In this document: positions 1 to 11,699 of the stretch, in pieces
How the letters are laid out: every line of letters starts with the position of its first letter
How positions within the stretch are numbered: the stretch's first letter is position 1
From: Nymphaea colorata
Taxonomy: Eukaryota; Streptophyta; Magnoliopsida; Nymphaeales; Nymphaeaceae
Length of the DNA: 64,000 bases
Direction of reading: 5' to 3'
Assembly (NCBI RefSeq): GCF_008831285.2
Contig: NC_045151.1
Coordinates: 4,089,544 to 4,153,543, forward strand
The notes under the pieces: model-generated
What the model saw: the letters and a program-made list of their open reading frames with translations, nothing else
Told to the model about the DNA's origin: nothing
Databases searched by the model: none
Program-made: the position numbers and the translations under genes

Positions 1-2501
1 ATGATGTATGGGAATTGGATGGTTGGTGGGGAGACTCAGCAGGCATCCTGTTGGGAGGTGCAAAGGAAAGCAAGATTTTGATCACTAATAGAAAGGTAGA
101 AGTCTCCCAAGCGATTGGTGCTAAAATTCATAAATTGCCACAAATGTGTTTCGATGAAAGTTGGAGCTTGTTTCTGCGTGTGGCAAAGAAACAAGAACAT
201 GAATTAGAGAGTCACCATTTGAAACGTATTGGGGAGAAAGTAGTGGCAAAATGTGGTGGGATGCCACTTGTTGTTCTGATGGTAGGATCCTTAATGGGTA
301 CAAAAATGATGATGAAAGACGACTGGGAAACCGATGAGAAGAGTGAAATCTGGAATGGAAGATGCCTGCCTCAACATCATCATCCTCTGAAATATGTGGT
401 AGCATTCTTCTGGTCTCATGCTGAGCTACGATGACTTGCCACATTATTTGAAGAGTTGTTCTGTATATTGCTGCATTTATCCAAAGGATCTGAGATAAAA
501 ATGGATAGATTGGTCATGCAATGGATGGCACATGGATTGATTGACAAAAAGGAAGCCATTGATGTGGAAGTGACTGCTAACCAATGGATTAGTGACTTGA
601 TAAATCGGTTCATGATTGAAGAAACTGAATATAAGGATCTCAAATTGCATGACATTTTGCATGACCTTGCCTTATATATAGGTGGAAAGGAATATAGTCA
701 TGCCTCTGCTACTGAGCACACCCGCCATCTGTCATTACTTGGTGTCGACAATGCAGAAGCCAAAAGCATAATGCCTCAAGAGCAGCAAATCAGTTGCACA
801 CAATATTGACGAGTGAGTTGCCTTTGGTTTTACTAAAGACTTAGCCAATTTCAAGTGGTTGAGGGTGTTGTCATTGAGGGAATTTCAGATCGATGAGCTG
901 CCAAAGTCCATTGAAGACCTTGCACTTCTAAAATATTTGGATCTAAGCCATTCTCATGTGAGACGGTTGCCCAGTTCAATCGCCAGACTCTGTAACCTGC
1001 AAACATTTGATTTAAGTAATAGCAGAATTGGAGAGTTGCCCAAGGAAATAGGCGAAGTGTGCAACTTGAGGTATCTTGGCCTGAAAGATGCAGAGGAATT
1101 GGAATTTGTAGCTGAAGGCTTGGGGAAGCTTACTAATTTACGAACCTTGCATAGGTTTATGGTATGCGATGACAAGGGGGATACAAGAGGATGCAATATT
1201 AAAGAAATAAAAGACTTGAATAAACTAAAGGGGGAATTGTCAATAGAAGGTTTGGGTGGGGGAAGGGTGAAAGTAATTGATGCACAGAAAGCAGAGCTTA
1301 AGGAGAAGCATGAACTAATTAAGGTGAAATTTGACTTCGAGGTGCGAGAGGATGATAAAGTTGGTAGTGCTTCTGAACAGAAGGGTTTGCTGGAGGCTTT
1401 GAAACCTCCACATGGCATAGAGAGGTTGGAAATTTGGGGTTATACAGGAGATTGGCCTATGTGGTATTCGGACACGAATTATGGGAAGCTGCAAACAGTA
1501 TGGCTGCTAAGTTGCCCATCATGGGCAACAGTGAAAGGAATTAAATCATTGGAAGAATTGGGGGTCAGCGACTGCCCAACATTGTGTGAATTACAGAGCA
1601 TGCCTTTGCTGAAGTCCTTGGATATTTGGGAGTGTCATGGGCTCAACACGATTGGTGACTTGCCTGCATTGGAGTCGTTGGATGTGTGCAGATGTGAAAA
1701 GCTGAAGACCCTCGCTAACATGCCTGCATTGGAGTCGTTGGAGGTGAAGAAATGTGGGAGGGTAGAGCAAGTAGCTGATGATCACATGCCAGCTTTAAAG
1801 AGGTTGTGGTTGTCTGACCTAAACGCTCTAAAGCAGCTCCCTCCTCGCCTTCCTTCACTTGAGAAACTGAGCGTGAATAATTTGCCCAACTGGGAATCAA
1901 CATTTACTTCTATGCCATACTTAAGAGAGGCACACTTTTACAAATGTCCAAAGACACAGACAGAAGGCTGGATTTATGCTCTATTGGAGCTGGCGGGGTA
2001 AGAGGGTCAAGCGAGTCAGCTCCAAAGGCTGTCAGTGTGGAATTGCCCAAGTGCAAGATTGGGATGGAAATTGCTTCAGCAACTACCTAACCTCATTGAG
2101 TTGGGGTTGGATTCAGAATCAGCAGTACTACTGCCATCGCCATTGCCATCACAAGTACCAACATTTCTACCCTCCCTTACATGTCTGTATTTGAGAGACA
2201 ATAATGTTGATGAGGAGGTCAAATGGGAAGGGTCCCTCAGTCGGTGTGGGGTCTCTCTCAACTGGAGGAATTGAACCTAGAATGTTTCTCTGAGGACATC
2301 AGCTTGGGAGGCCACTGGCTAGTCTGAAGTCTCTGGTGGACGTGAATGACATTACAAAATGAAACAACATGTCCCACCAATGCACAGCAACAGATCGCCT
2401 GCCTCTCGAAGCTTCAACGGTTGGACATTTGCAACTGTCCTGCACTCAATCTGCCGCAGGAGTTAATGGACCATCTTGGGAAAAGATTAGTCATAGATTA
2501 A
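1..2501 (+). pseudogene. NLR-A: CNL-type immune receptor pseudogene, 5' truncated by window edge
   Basis: A plant intracellular immune receptor relic that enters the window inside its NB-ARC domain. Visible in order: RNBS-B (ILITNRK, near 76-96), RNBS-C (DESWSLFL), GLPL-type motif (CGGMPLVV, near 255-280), RNBS-D (YCCIYPKD, near 468-490), an MHD-type LHD motif (near 646-656), then LRRs in a 380-codon open stretch from 859 to 2001 and a frame-shifted C-terminal LRR part to a TAA at 2499-2501. Single-base losses shift the frame near 350, 390, 490, 780-830 and 2001 when compared with loci C and D, so it cannot encode one protein. It is on the opposite strand to B, C and D. The 3' flank to about 2896 matches the 3' flanks of C and D. 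Assignment to NLR is secure; function is presumed lost. Confidence 0.9.
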
Positions 2502-2896
2502 TTATTTTGGTTAAATATGTGTGTTTCCATTTCGTTGCCTCTTCTTCCTCTCTCTCCCTCTCCCTCTTGTTTGATTTGGGTCTGGCAAACTGAAGTGTTG
2601 TTGAACTGAACTGGCATACCATTTATGCATCAATGCATCAACAGAGTCTTGTCTGGCTGTTTTAACTTACTCAAAATGATGACCATCTCTCTCATTTGAT
2701 TTTTTGTAATTGAAAACAAATACCAATTATGTGAAATGCAGTGCTGTTTGGGTCAAATAGAAAGCATTGTCTTTTGGCTTGAATCGGTACAGATACTAAA
2801 AATTACCTTTTCCTTTAAGAAAATTTAAAAAAAAAAAATTTAACATTGTTTTGTCTTATATACATCAATTGATGCACAAAGGCTCCGATTAAGAGA
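2502..2896. repeat. NLR 3' flank conserved with loci C and D
   Basis: Non-coding. The stretch from about 2590 to 2896 matches, in inverted orientation, the downstream flanks of NLR-C (about 16450-16850) and NLR-D (about 39770-40090). Shared pieces include the run ending in TGATGCACAAAGGCTCCGAT. This shows that A was duplicated together with its 3' flank. No gene is seen. Confidence 0.75.
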
Positions 2897-3546
2897 ACTT
2901 TTTATAAAGACAAAATTGCAAATAGAAAAAAGTAAAAAGACTATAAAAGACATTTTTTTAATAAATTGCCAAAATATCCTCCTCTCCTTTAATGTGTAGC
3001 TTGCAACTTTCTCTCCAAGCCTTGTTGCTAGAGTTGGGCACTGGGCTGGCATGGCCGGTTCACTCTTGACTGCTAAAGTTGCTGGGTTAGCTTCTTCCTA
3101 AGGCAGACAGACATGCTACAATAAGTGGAGGCAGGCAAGAGTTGAGAAGTGTGTGGCCGCATACTAAGTCTCGACCATGAGATAGCCTCCATGAACATGT
3201 ATGATGGCTCTTGTCAAGTGTGGCAGGTAGGAGCCAGTTCAAGGGTAGAGTGACAGATGCAGGTTAAGCGGGGATGACATCAACCCACTCCCTTTAAAAT
3301 GGGACTTGTTCTCAAGGACCAATGAGTGGGCCTCTCACCATCCAAGTCCCAAGTATCATGCTCTCTAGGATCTAACGGTGCACGTCTTCTCGCATAATCC
3401 ATGGAAGAAGGCCTGCAAATATCATGCCAGTCGGTAAGTAATGATTGCCTTGGCTACAGGGAGGCGTGAAGAACATGAAGGATGCTCAGACAGGGCTTTG
3501 ACCATTACTTCAATCTCGTATGCCTTCCTGGTGGTGGTTGAAGCTA
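2897..3546 (-). repeat. Dispersed repeat, inverted copy of 36690-37500
   Basis: About 650 bp matching 36690-37500 on the other strand with scattered differences. Landmarks common to both are a run near 3390-3410 around CCATGGAAGAAGGCCTG and a run near 3290-3330 around AATGAGTGGGCCTCTCACC. It starts exactly where the NLR flank homology stops, so it is a mobile or duplicated segment rather than part of the NLR unit. No coding motif is recognised. It is probably a transposon fragment, family unknown. Confidence 0.6.
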
Positions 3547-3574
3547 CCAAGTAAGGCCATGCGGACCGTAGGTG

Positions 3575-3760
3575 CTGGGGTGGAGCTAGAAATTCTTTTA
3601 TGAGGGGGCCCGAATTAAAGTTTTTAAATTTTGACAGGCGCCGAAATATAATTTTTCAAAATTTTATATAAGACAAGTGAAATTTCTAAAATTGACTTGT
3701 AAATTTAATTTTTTTTAAGAGGGGCCAAGGCCCTTGTGGGCCCCCTTGGCTCTGCCCCTG
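3575..3760. mobile_element. hAT-type MITE copy 1 (186 bp)
   Basis: A short non-autonomous element with ends CTGGGGTGGAGC and GGCTCTGCCCCTG that are imperfect inverted repeats. It is flanked by CGTAGGTG (3567-3574) and CATAGGTG (3761-3768), a 7/8 target duplication. The 8-bp duplication and CAGGG-type termini fit the hAT superfamily. The interior is AT-rich and non-coding. Confidence 0.75.
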
Positions 3761-3768
3761 CATAGGTG

Positions 3769-4379
3769 AGAGCAGACTGTTGAGCTTGTCATCTGCTTGT
3801 AAAGGGTTCCCTCATAGCCAAGAGATGATGACTGTCCCTAGATCACTTTGCAAGTGCTCTTGTTTAAACTTCAGCCAAGGTGGATCATGGAGGCTCTCCA
3901 TGGTTGTTGCGGCAAGCCAGGAATGAGGTTTCAACGTGAAATTTTGGAACAATGTTTGTTCACCTTAGTACCTTCCACTTGATTTAGTAATTATATAAAA
4001 TGTCTACACAATTACAAAACCCCCAATTTTACCCTAATTTTTGTTATCACTGGATTCCGGCGCTTTGTGGCCTGATTTTCGCGTCAAATTTGGACCACTC
4101 TAATTCAAGTACACTTATTCGTAGAATATTATTTTGATTAGCTATTTGACTATTTTATTTAGATATTTGAATGTTTCACGTCCCCAGCCTTTTTAGCCAC
4201 TCATCAAGTGTCCACCAAATTATTTAAATGGATGAAAAGTCATATTTCACCAATGACTGTCCTGCTGTCAGTAGAGTTCTTATCGCAGGCCACTAACATG
4301 TTCAAAATAATAGATTATTACCGATGTGAGAGGATGTTGATAATAGTCAATGTATTACTATGTTTAGATCATGCCGATG
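3769..4379. other. Intergenic, no gene recognised
   Basis: About 600 bp of mixed-composition sequence without a convincing reading frame, repeat or RNA gene that I can identify. Confidence 0.5.
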
Positions 4380-4530
4380 ATACCTTACACTGACACTTCT
4401 GTCTAGTGTGTTGGTGATGATTTTCACCAACACTCCCTTTATCAACAAAAGAACAAAATGTCGGTAAAACACTTACCGACATGCATTCTATTTTCACTGA
4501 CATTTTGTGGCCATCAGTAATGCTCAGGTT
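4380..4530. repeat. CACTA-like subterminal repeat tract
   Basis: Short motifs of the type GTCGGTAAA, TTACCGACA, CTGACA and CCATCAGTAA recur in both orientations. Such arrays are typical of the subterminal regions of plant CACTA (En/Spm) elements. No CACTA terminus was found, so this is inference from motif style only. Confidence 0.35.
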
Positions 4531-4733
4531 TTTTTTAGCCCAAGGCATCCCCAGCTCAAAGAAGTCCCCTGCTCAAGACGTCCCTGCCCAAGGCATCATT
4601 TGCTTGGCATCCGCTTCAAGTCAAGCCCAGCCTGGCCTCCCCTGTTCTGCCCTGTTCTAGGCACAATGCCAGCCCGTGCCAGCCTCAATCCTCCCATCGA
4701 CACAGGTCAGATTTCTCAATAGATTTAATTGCA

Positions 4734-6780
4734 CGATTCCTTATTCAATGAAAATATAAATAATGGGTTTTTCTGAGCAGCCATTAAGGGGCTGGCTGCA
4801 GGGGAAGATCAAACCACTTTCACCATGGCCAGTGACTCACAGCAACCATGGTGGGGTGGTTTGCAAGAAAATGTCGTTCATTCGTCTATGTGATTGAACG
4901 TTTTAATGATGTATGCAAAGAAAAAAAGTGAAACATGAACGGTTTCCTTACTCCTTGGATGAGCAAGGAATTAGATGTCATTATCTCATCAAATCGATTC
5001 CATCAAGAATCAAATTCCCTCAATTTATGAGTGTGGTCTACATTGTAAACGGAATATATCAATTGCAATGGTCTCAACCCATTCATCAGAAATCACCATG
5101 ATTTTGAAAATCAGCAATTAACAAAAATATCTAATCTTGTTGGGTTTCAAAAAAAAAAATCCCTAGATCCAAAACAAAGACTTTGATCAAGTCCAAAACC
5201 ACAAAAGAAATTCAATTTTCTACAAAACCCATTCGGCAATACCTATTTCAAAAAATCCAACCATCTCCCAAAATCATGCCATTTTCCAAAATCAATGTAA
5301 TCAAGCTATTTCCAAAATCAAAATTCAAGAATCAATTTTTCAAAATGTTTCATCTTAGAGGAGTTCACAAAAGTGATATTGCTACTCAAAGAGAAAATTT
5401 GTCAAAGCTCGATTCATCCAAATTTTCAAACAAATGAATTCCTTTTTCCTGCAATCTAGTAAAAAATGAGCTGAAATCAGCCTATCAAATGAATTTTGAA
5501 ATCCTATTTCCAAAACTAAAATTTAAAAACCTAAGCTCAGAGACAGCACCTCCAAACACCTCCTCCACATCAAGGATGGGATTGGGGAACATCTTATATT
5601 TTCCACCTCCAAGATGGACCTATGTGTATGTGAGATCAAATTTAATTATGCATGGAGAGAAATAAAGTCAAGCATGAATATCATATAATTTATTTCATGC
5701 ATACATGGACTCACTTCATGAATGCACCCCCTAATATTCACTAAAATCTTGGTGAATCAAGTCGAAGTTGCTACCATGATTAAGTCATATTATGACAAAA
5801 CTTGACCACCTTGCTTATTTTGACGCAGAAGCACAAAATTTTCAACATGGACATACAATATGAACTTTCAAAATGATTCCATTGGATATTTTTCAAAATC
5901 AAACCGATTTTCAAATCCGAAAATCTACTGAAACAAATTTTCATAACCTTGAATAAAATTAAAAAAAAAATCAAAATTCCAATTTTTCCAATCAGGAAAA
6001 TACTCCTAAAACTAGACTTGTTCTCCCAATTTCCAATTTTCTAATCACATTTCAAGATCAAAACCAACCAAATCAAAACAAATCTCTCAAAAAACCCAAA
6101 CTAGATTCAAATATCAAAATCTTAAACCCAAAGATGTTTTCAAAAATTCTGAATTGGTCGAGTTCCAAGCATTCTGAACCCAAAATTTCAATCTCAAGGA
6201 TCCGATTCTCAAAAATTTCAGCTAGACTTGAACTATTCAATCCAATTTTTCCAAATTCAATTTTGGCTTCCAAACTGAATTCCGGTTCCAAGGCTTTCAA
6301 GAATTTTCAAGTCACATTTCAAACCCCAAAATTCCAAACTGTCTTTGAAATTCTAAAGTCTAGGTCAAACTTTCAATTTTCAATTCCAATATTCCGATTC
6401 TCAATTTCCATTTCTAAATTGCAATTTTTGGGATCAACTCAAGGCTCAATTGCTAAAAATCAATGATTAATTAAAAAAATTACTTTTCAAGGATGAACTC
6501 CCAATCTTCAAAATTTTGAAGTACAGAAATATTTTCAATCAAATCCAAGTCTTTGCTTGAAATGAACCTTAAAAATCTGAATTACAATCCTCATACATGG
6601 TGCAGAAAAACAAAAAACTTGTCAAGCTTGAGAAAATTCAGATCTTGTATCGATTACCCCTATTAATGGTGGCAAGGGAGGTTCCCTTTCTCTTAAAATC
6701 TATTTTAAAGAAAACTTGATTTTTCTTGTTTCACTTGAAAACATCCCAGCCCACACCGTGATAAATGGGGAGCGAACAAT
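4734..6780. repeat. AT-rich degenerate tract, possible decayed LTR
   Basis: About 2 kb of A/C-rich sequence full of short CAAAATTC and CCAAAAT variants, with no coding motif. The end near 6650-6710 (GATTACCCCTATTAATGG, then GGTTCCCTTTCTCTT) resembles the region near the 3' end of the solo LTR at 58675-58735, so a related long LTR is possible. No terminal repeat or target duplication was found. The short open frames here are chance. Confidence 0.35.
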
Positions 6781-7419
6781 CAGCTCATAGGTGTGTTCAA
6801 CTAAATTTTTGTTGTTTAAAAAGGTCACATTTTTAAACATATTTTTAGGAAGTAAAATTATGGTTTTTTTTACTCATCAAGCTTTTATGCATTGCGATCT
6901 CATGAATTTGTATGCTAATTTTGAATTTGTTTTTTATACATTGGGATGGAAAAGAACGGAGGAAGAGCATAGTTGCTTTCATCCATCGGCTCAATCCGCT
7001 TTGGTTTCATCCAATTTTAATAATCAATCAACATAAACTCAGCAGGTCGGAGTAAAAAATCGATTTCAACCAGGGAAAAGAACACCAAATCTCATTGCAA
7101 TCACAAAAGCCATTGATAGGAGTGAAGAAATACAGAAGTGGAAATTTATGAAAGAAATAAAAAAAATTATTCCAAAAATTTCATACGAGAATCGAACCAA
7201 CGAAGAAGATCGCAAAGAAATGAAGAGTGTCAACATTGATTGGAGAAGGCAATAAAGGAGGGAAGCCAAAAAAACGAAAAAAATCCACAACTCTCTTCCT
7301 TGTCTGGAACTCGACACAAGGTAGCTCCATTGCCCACCACAAGGAAATCAGATTTTGTTTTCCTATGGTTTTTTTTTTAGGTTTTTGGGAGATCGGACAG
7401 AGTAACTTGTGATTTCAGG
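6781..7419 (+). other. Upstream region of the HMGB-like exon, with intron acceptor
   Basis: AT-rich sequence leading to a pyrimidine stretch and TTTTAG/TTTCAG sites just before 7420. The TTTCAG ending at about 7418 is a plausible 3' splice site of a 5'-UTR intron preceding the HMGB-like ATG. No other gene is seen. Confidence 0.35.
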
Positions 7420-7509
7420 ATGGGAACGAAGAGGAAGGTCTCTGGGAGCGACGGAGCTAGGAAGAAAGCTGCTAAGAAAGGGAAAGGGAAGGACCCTAAC
7501 AAGCCCAGG
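7420..7509 (+). pseudogene. HMGB-type chromatin protein, first-exon fragment
   Basis: Thirty codons starting with ATG at 7420 read MGTKRKVSGSDGARKKAAKK and continue with a basic run to KDPNKPR. A lysine/alanine-rich basic arm followed by KDPNKPxRP marks the start of the HMG box in plant HMGB proteins, which are non-sequence-specific DNA-bending nuclear proteins. Homology stops after KDPNKPR, and the frame runs out at 7551 inside sequence that belongs to NLR-B on the other strand. The HMG box itself is absent. A 3' splice-site-like TTTCAG lies immediately upstream, so the piece looks like a genomic (intron-bearing) exon capture rather than a retrocopy. The identification rests on a short motif. 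Confidence 0.5.
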
Positions 7510-7513
7510 CAAA

Positions 7514-8470
7514 CACTTTCACCTCCAACCACTCCAAGGCAGGCATGTTAGCGAGAGTCTTGAACTTATAACATCCATACACATCCAACCACTTGAGAGC
7601 AGGCATGCCATGAGATAATTTCTCTAGGCTGCCACATCCTTCCACCTGCAACCAGTCCAAGTTGGGCAAGTCACCAATCGTGTTGAGTCCATCATAGCTC
7701 CAAATTTTTGAGGACTTTAGCATAGGCATGCTCGGCAATTCGCACAGTGTAGGGCAGGTGTTGACCTCCAACTTCTCCAATGATTTAATTCCTATCACTG
7801 TTGCCCACAATGGGCAACATTGGAGCCGTAATGTCTGCAGATCCACATAGTTGGTGTCCAAAGACCACACAGGACTTTCACCTTTATAATCACAAATTGC
7901 CAAGCTCTCTATGCCATGTGGAGGTTCCAAAGCCTCCAGCAAACCCTTCTGTTCCGAAGCACTGCCCACTATGTCATTTTTTCCTACCTTGAAGTCTAAT
8001 TCCACACCAATTAGCTCGTGCTTCTCCTTAAGATGTGCGTCTTTTGCATCAATTACTTTCACCCTTTCCCCTTCCAAACGTTCTACTGACAAGTACCCCT
8101 TTAGTTTGTTCAAATCTTTCAGTTCCCTAATATTTCATCCCCTTATGTCCCCTTTGCCATCACATACAAGAAACCTTTTTAAGGTCCATAAATTGGTAAG
8201 CTTCCACAAGCCTTCGGCTATAAAAATTCAAACACATTGCATGTTCAAGCCCAAGATACCTCTAGTTGCAGAGTTCTTCCAATTCGTTGGGCAGCTCTTC
8301 AATTTCACTATGATTTAAATTCAATGTTTGCAGGTTCTAGAGTCTACCGATTGAATTGGGCAACTGTCTCACATCAGAAAAGCTTAGATCAAGATATTTT
8401 AGATGTGAAAGGTTTTGAATGGGAGTTTGGTAGCTCATGTATCTGAGATTTCATCAAGTCGCTTTAATAT
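7514..8470 (-). pseudogene. NLR-B: LRR fragment of an NLR
   Basis: The minus strand has a 205-codon open stretch (7496-8113) matching the middle LRRs of NLR-A, C and D. Shared segments include HELIGVELDFKVG, EPPHGIESL and YDGLNTIGDLPNL. Upstream, to about 8470, the first LRRs (ELPxSI...LKYLDLS pattern) are present in shifted frames with stops. CC and NB-ARC are missing. The C-terminal end breaks at about 7514, where the sequence becomes the HMGB-like exon on the opposite strand. The 5' flank (about 8680-10150) resembles the flanks of C and D, so B is a truncated member of the same duplicated unit. Confidence 0.85.
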
Positions 8471-9004
8471 AAAAAGTCATCCAGCCCTCGGCTTCAATCA
8501 AATTGCTGCTTATTTTGTCCTGTCTGTGTCTGCCATTCAAATGAATATTCCCTTCAGTAGTGGTGTGACCCGTTTCCCTCTTCAATCTGGTGAAATATGT
8601 TTATAATAATATCGCACATAGGAAAATACTCAATCACACATTTTTTTACTAAGTTATGCTAAAGAAGAAGTTAAATTATTTAATTTACTAGCAGTTAAAT
8701 AAATCTGATGGAAAGAATCCCCAACCCAAGCCTTCTAAATGTCTTAGAGTTCCTCTTTTCAGGTTTGTCAGATTTCGTGTTAATGCTCTTGTTTATCAGA
8801 TTTTGTAAATTTTGCATATTCAATCTTTAACTCACATTTATTTTGATATTGAATGTGACCAAATGCTGCTGCAAACAATTTGCTGGACTTTAGAGTCAAA
8901 TTTGGGCTTGGTCACAAAAGTAAATATTGAATCCATTAAACCATATCCAACATTTGTCATAATGTTAAGATTGGCATAAAGTCACATGAGAGAGTGTGTG
9001 TGTG

Positions 9005-9041
<37 letters not shown>

Positions 9042-10150
9042 GTATATATTAATCTCTTCCTGTCTATCCTAGATTTGCCTCTCTCTCTCTTTCTGTGTGT
9101 CTCCCTTCCCCCCCTCTCTCTCTCTCTCTTGGCTTGTCTGTCTCTTTTAACATTATAAGTAAGGTTGATCTACTATATAACTTTTATTATGAATAAGGTT
9201 GATCTTTGCTGGCTCTCTCTCTCTCTCTCTCTCTCTCTATACATAAATGCAACATTGATCCATGACTGCTGCTAAATAAATCCAGAAAAAAACCTCAACC
9301 CCAATCTTCTACGTCACCTGGATTTGTACTTCACTGACAATTAAGAAAAAAAAAAAAAAGAACATTAGAGGCGAAGTGCGCTCATGCAGGGGTAAGCTAA
9401 TAAAATAAGAATGATATTAAAGTAAAGATGAAAAACTTCCTAAATCACATCCTAACTAGTGTAACATGGTGCCGGATATATATTTACCACAGTGGCACGT
9501 GATCACTTAATACCATTCAGTTATTTAGACCCCGATCCAGTAATCAAGAACATATTGATAGTCTTTTTTTCCAGACTGTGATTCATTTTTTAAAATAGAA
9601 ATTATTTGTTTTAATATTGTCTGCAGTAATTATTTTTCTTGCTTTAAAATATTAAAAAAAACAAATACCAATAACTTGAAAAACTTGTCAGAGTTATAGA
9701 AGAAATTACGGGAATGATGAGAATAATGTGAGAACGCAAATCAGATTGTTGACTATCCTTACGTCTCTTAGTTGTTCAATATGTAGTTTCTAGGTAGAAT
9801 ATTTCTTTCTTGCTTTCTTCTTATTCTTCTCCTTTCAACAGAATCTGATTAGTCAAATTTAAATTTAATTTCGCAAAGTAGAGAAACTAAATGGCATTTC
9901 ATGTCCGCCTGTGATAATTCTATAAAATTCATGACCATGGCAATTTACTCTACCATCTCCTAGAGAGGAAGCCTGAGCAATACTATACCATAGTTGGTCA
10001 GACTGACCGGCCAGTGAAAGTATGAGTGTTAGTTCAACTCTTATAGCTGTTATTTCTTTAAATTGCAAAAAATGGATGTGTGTGTTCTCACCTCCAAATT
10101 TTTCCAAAGCAGCATATTTTGACAAATTTACTACAAATTTCAATGAGTTT
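8471..10150. repeat. NLR-B 5' flank, shared with flanks of C and D; microsatellites
   Basis: Non-coding. The segments near 9255-9420 and 9860-10060 match 20365-21490 and 21960-22170 (flank of C) and 43250-44470 (flank of D) in the same orientation. It also contains a TA-rich microsatellite (about 9007-9048) and a CT run (about 9213-9239). No gene is seen. Confidence 0.65.
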
Positions 10151-11160
10151 TAGTCCCAAACACTTCAATTTCCCCTAATTTGGATCATTTCTCGTTCGAT
10201 TTTATGGTCAATTATTTTTGTGGCTCATTTGTTCAGACTTTGAACCCAAGTTCAACCCAAATTTTGATTAATTTTATACTTCAGATCCAAAATCAAGTGT
10301 GGATCCAATCTAAAAACACATGCAATGACCCAAAACAGATCCCTAAATCTAGATTTAGATCCAAATCCCAGCTCCAAAGCTAAAACAGATCGCTAGATCC
10401 AAATCTCATCTTCATATCCAAAACAAATCACTACATCCAAATCCATATCTAAATCCCAGTAACATTTCTGAAACAGATCCCTAGATCCATATCATAGTTT
10501 TCAGATACAAAACAGGCTTTCAGATCAAAACATGGATCCAATATATCTGAATCTTGATCCAAATCCAAATTCTGTATCCATTTTATCCAAATTTGAGCCT
10601 TTGGAACAAATTTAGATCCAGTCTAGATCCAAGAATCCAAAATCTTGACCCAAATAGTTGTCTGAATCCAAACCCTTGGACAAATTCGAAATTTAGATCT
10701 CATTCCATGTTCTCATCTCAGTCCATATCTAAATCTAATATTCAGATCTGAATCTGAATTTCATATCCAAATCCAAATGTATGACTCTAGATGCATTTTA
10801 AGCTTTTGATCTAGATCCAGATCCAAGTCTGAGACGTAGGTCAATTTCCAAACCTAGATCCACATTTGAGTTTCAAATTTATTATTTGTATCCATTTCCA
10901 GCTCCAAAATTATAAATTTGACAAACCCAAATATTTGGGTCTGGTTTTGGATCCAAATTTAAGTTGCAAATCCTTTCTAGCCTCAAGAATCGAAGCATTA
11001 CTGCCATTTTCCAAAATGTCGTTGATTTCTTGTTCAAAATCATCAGAATACCCTTGATTTTTTTAAGATATCTTTAAATTTCCAAAATGGCATTGATTTT
11101 CACTAAATATCCTTCATTTTTTCAAATGTACCCTCATTTTCTCAAAAAAAAAACCAAACT
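10151..11160. repeat. GATCCAAA-rich degenerate tract, LTR-like
   Basis: About 1 kb with dozens of short variants of AGATCCAAAT and no coding motif. The same word style occurs at the 5' end of the solo LTR (55680-55750) and, in inverted form, at 31050-31330. It may be the U3 part of a decayed long LTR. It ends the homology of the NLR-B flank. Confidence 0.4.
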
Positions 11161-11590
11161 GCCCTGTCCCTGTCTGTGGGCCCCACTTCTGCATGGCAAG
11201 ACGTATTTGGTGCAGCAAGGCACTGTCGACAGTGCCGTACCTAGAACGACAGGATATGCACAGGACCTGGCCAAGCCTAGCTTGGTATGGGTAGGCCAGG
11301 TCGCACCAGGCTGTACTGGCGGCCAGAACGCAAGCCTGGCTTAACCAGGTATGGCCCCGGCCGGCTCAACAGGTCTAGCCTCGTTAGGATATGTCAGTGG
11401 CCGGCCTGTTTCTGGCCAGGCCAGTCTAGGCCTGTCTGCGGCTAGCCAAGCTACGCCTGCAGCTGGCCATGCTAGGCTTACAGCCGGACAAAACAAGCCA
11501 TGTGGCTGGCCTGAAGCACATTTTTAGGTCTGTTGTCTGCCGCTCAGCTAGGCCTAGCTTGCTGGGTGCTTGGGAATAGCTTGACCTTGG
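11160..11590. repeat. GC-rich island with GGCCAGGC-type words
   Basis: A sharp rise in GC content with repeated variants of GGCCAGGC, GCTAGGC and CCGGC in both orientations. Similar shorter islands lie at about 4550-4690 and 31460-31560. No gene is recognised; the open frames across it have no known motif. Confidence 0.45.
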
Positions 11591-11699
11591 CACAGTCAAA
11601 CTCTCGCTCAATTTTTTGAACAATTTTAACCTTATTAGGAAATTATGTAATTTAAAGCCAATAATAACTAATTAATAACTAATTATACTTAAAAAAAAT

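Noticed and set aside
954-1418. Antisense frames of 133-154 codons opposite the LRRs, present in A (954-1418), B (7911-8318), C (17935-18339) and D (40754-41155)
   Set aside because: They are conserved only because the sense LRR sequence is conserved. The translation is Ser/Pro/Lys-rich with no domain, and leucine-rich sense codons tend to leave the antisense frame open. I treat them as shadows.
5183-6466. Asn/Ser/Phe-rich frames in the tract 5183-6466
   Set aside because: They come from repeated CAAAATTC words in AT-rich DNA, and no domain is visible.
11087-11623. Frames of 65-85 codons in the GC-rich island
   Set aside because: No recognisable motif; the island is repetitive, which by itself keeps frames open.
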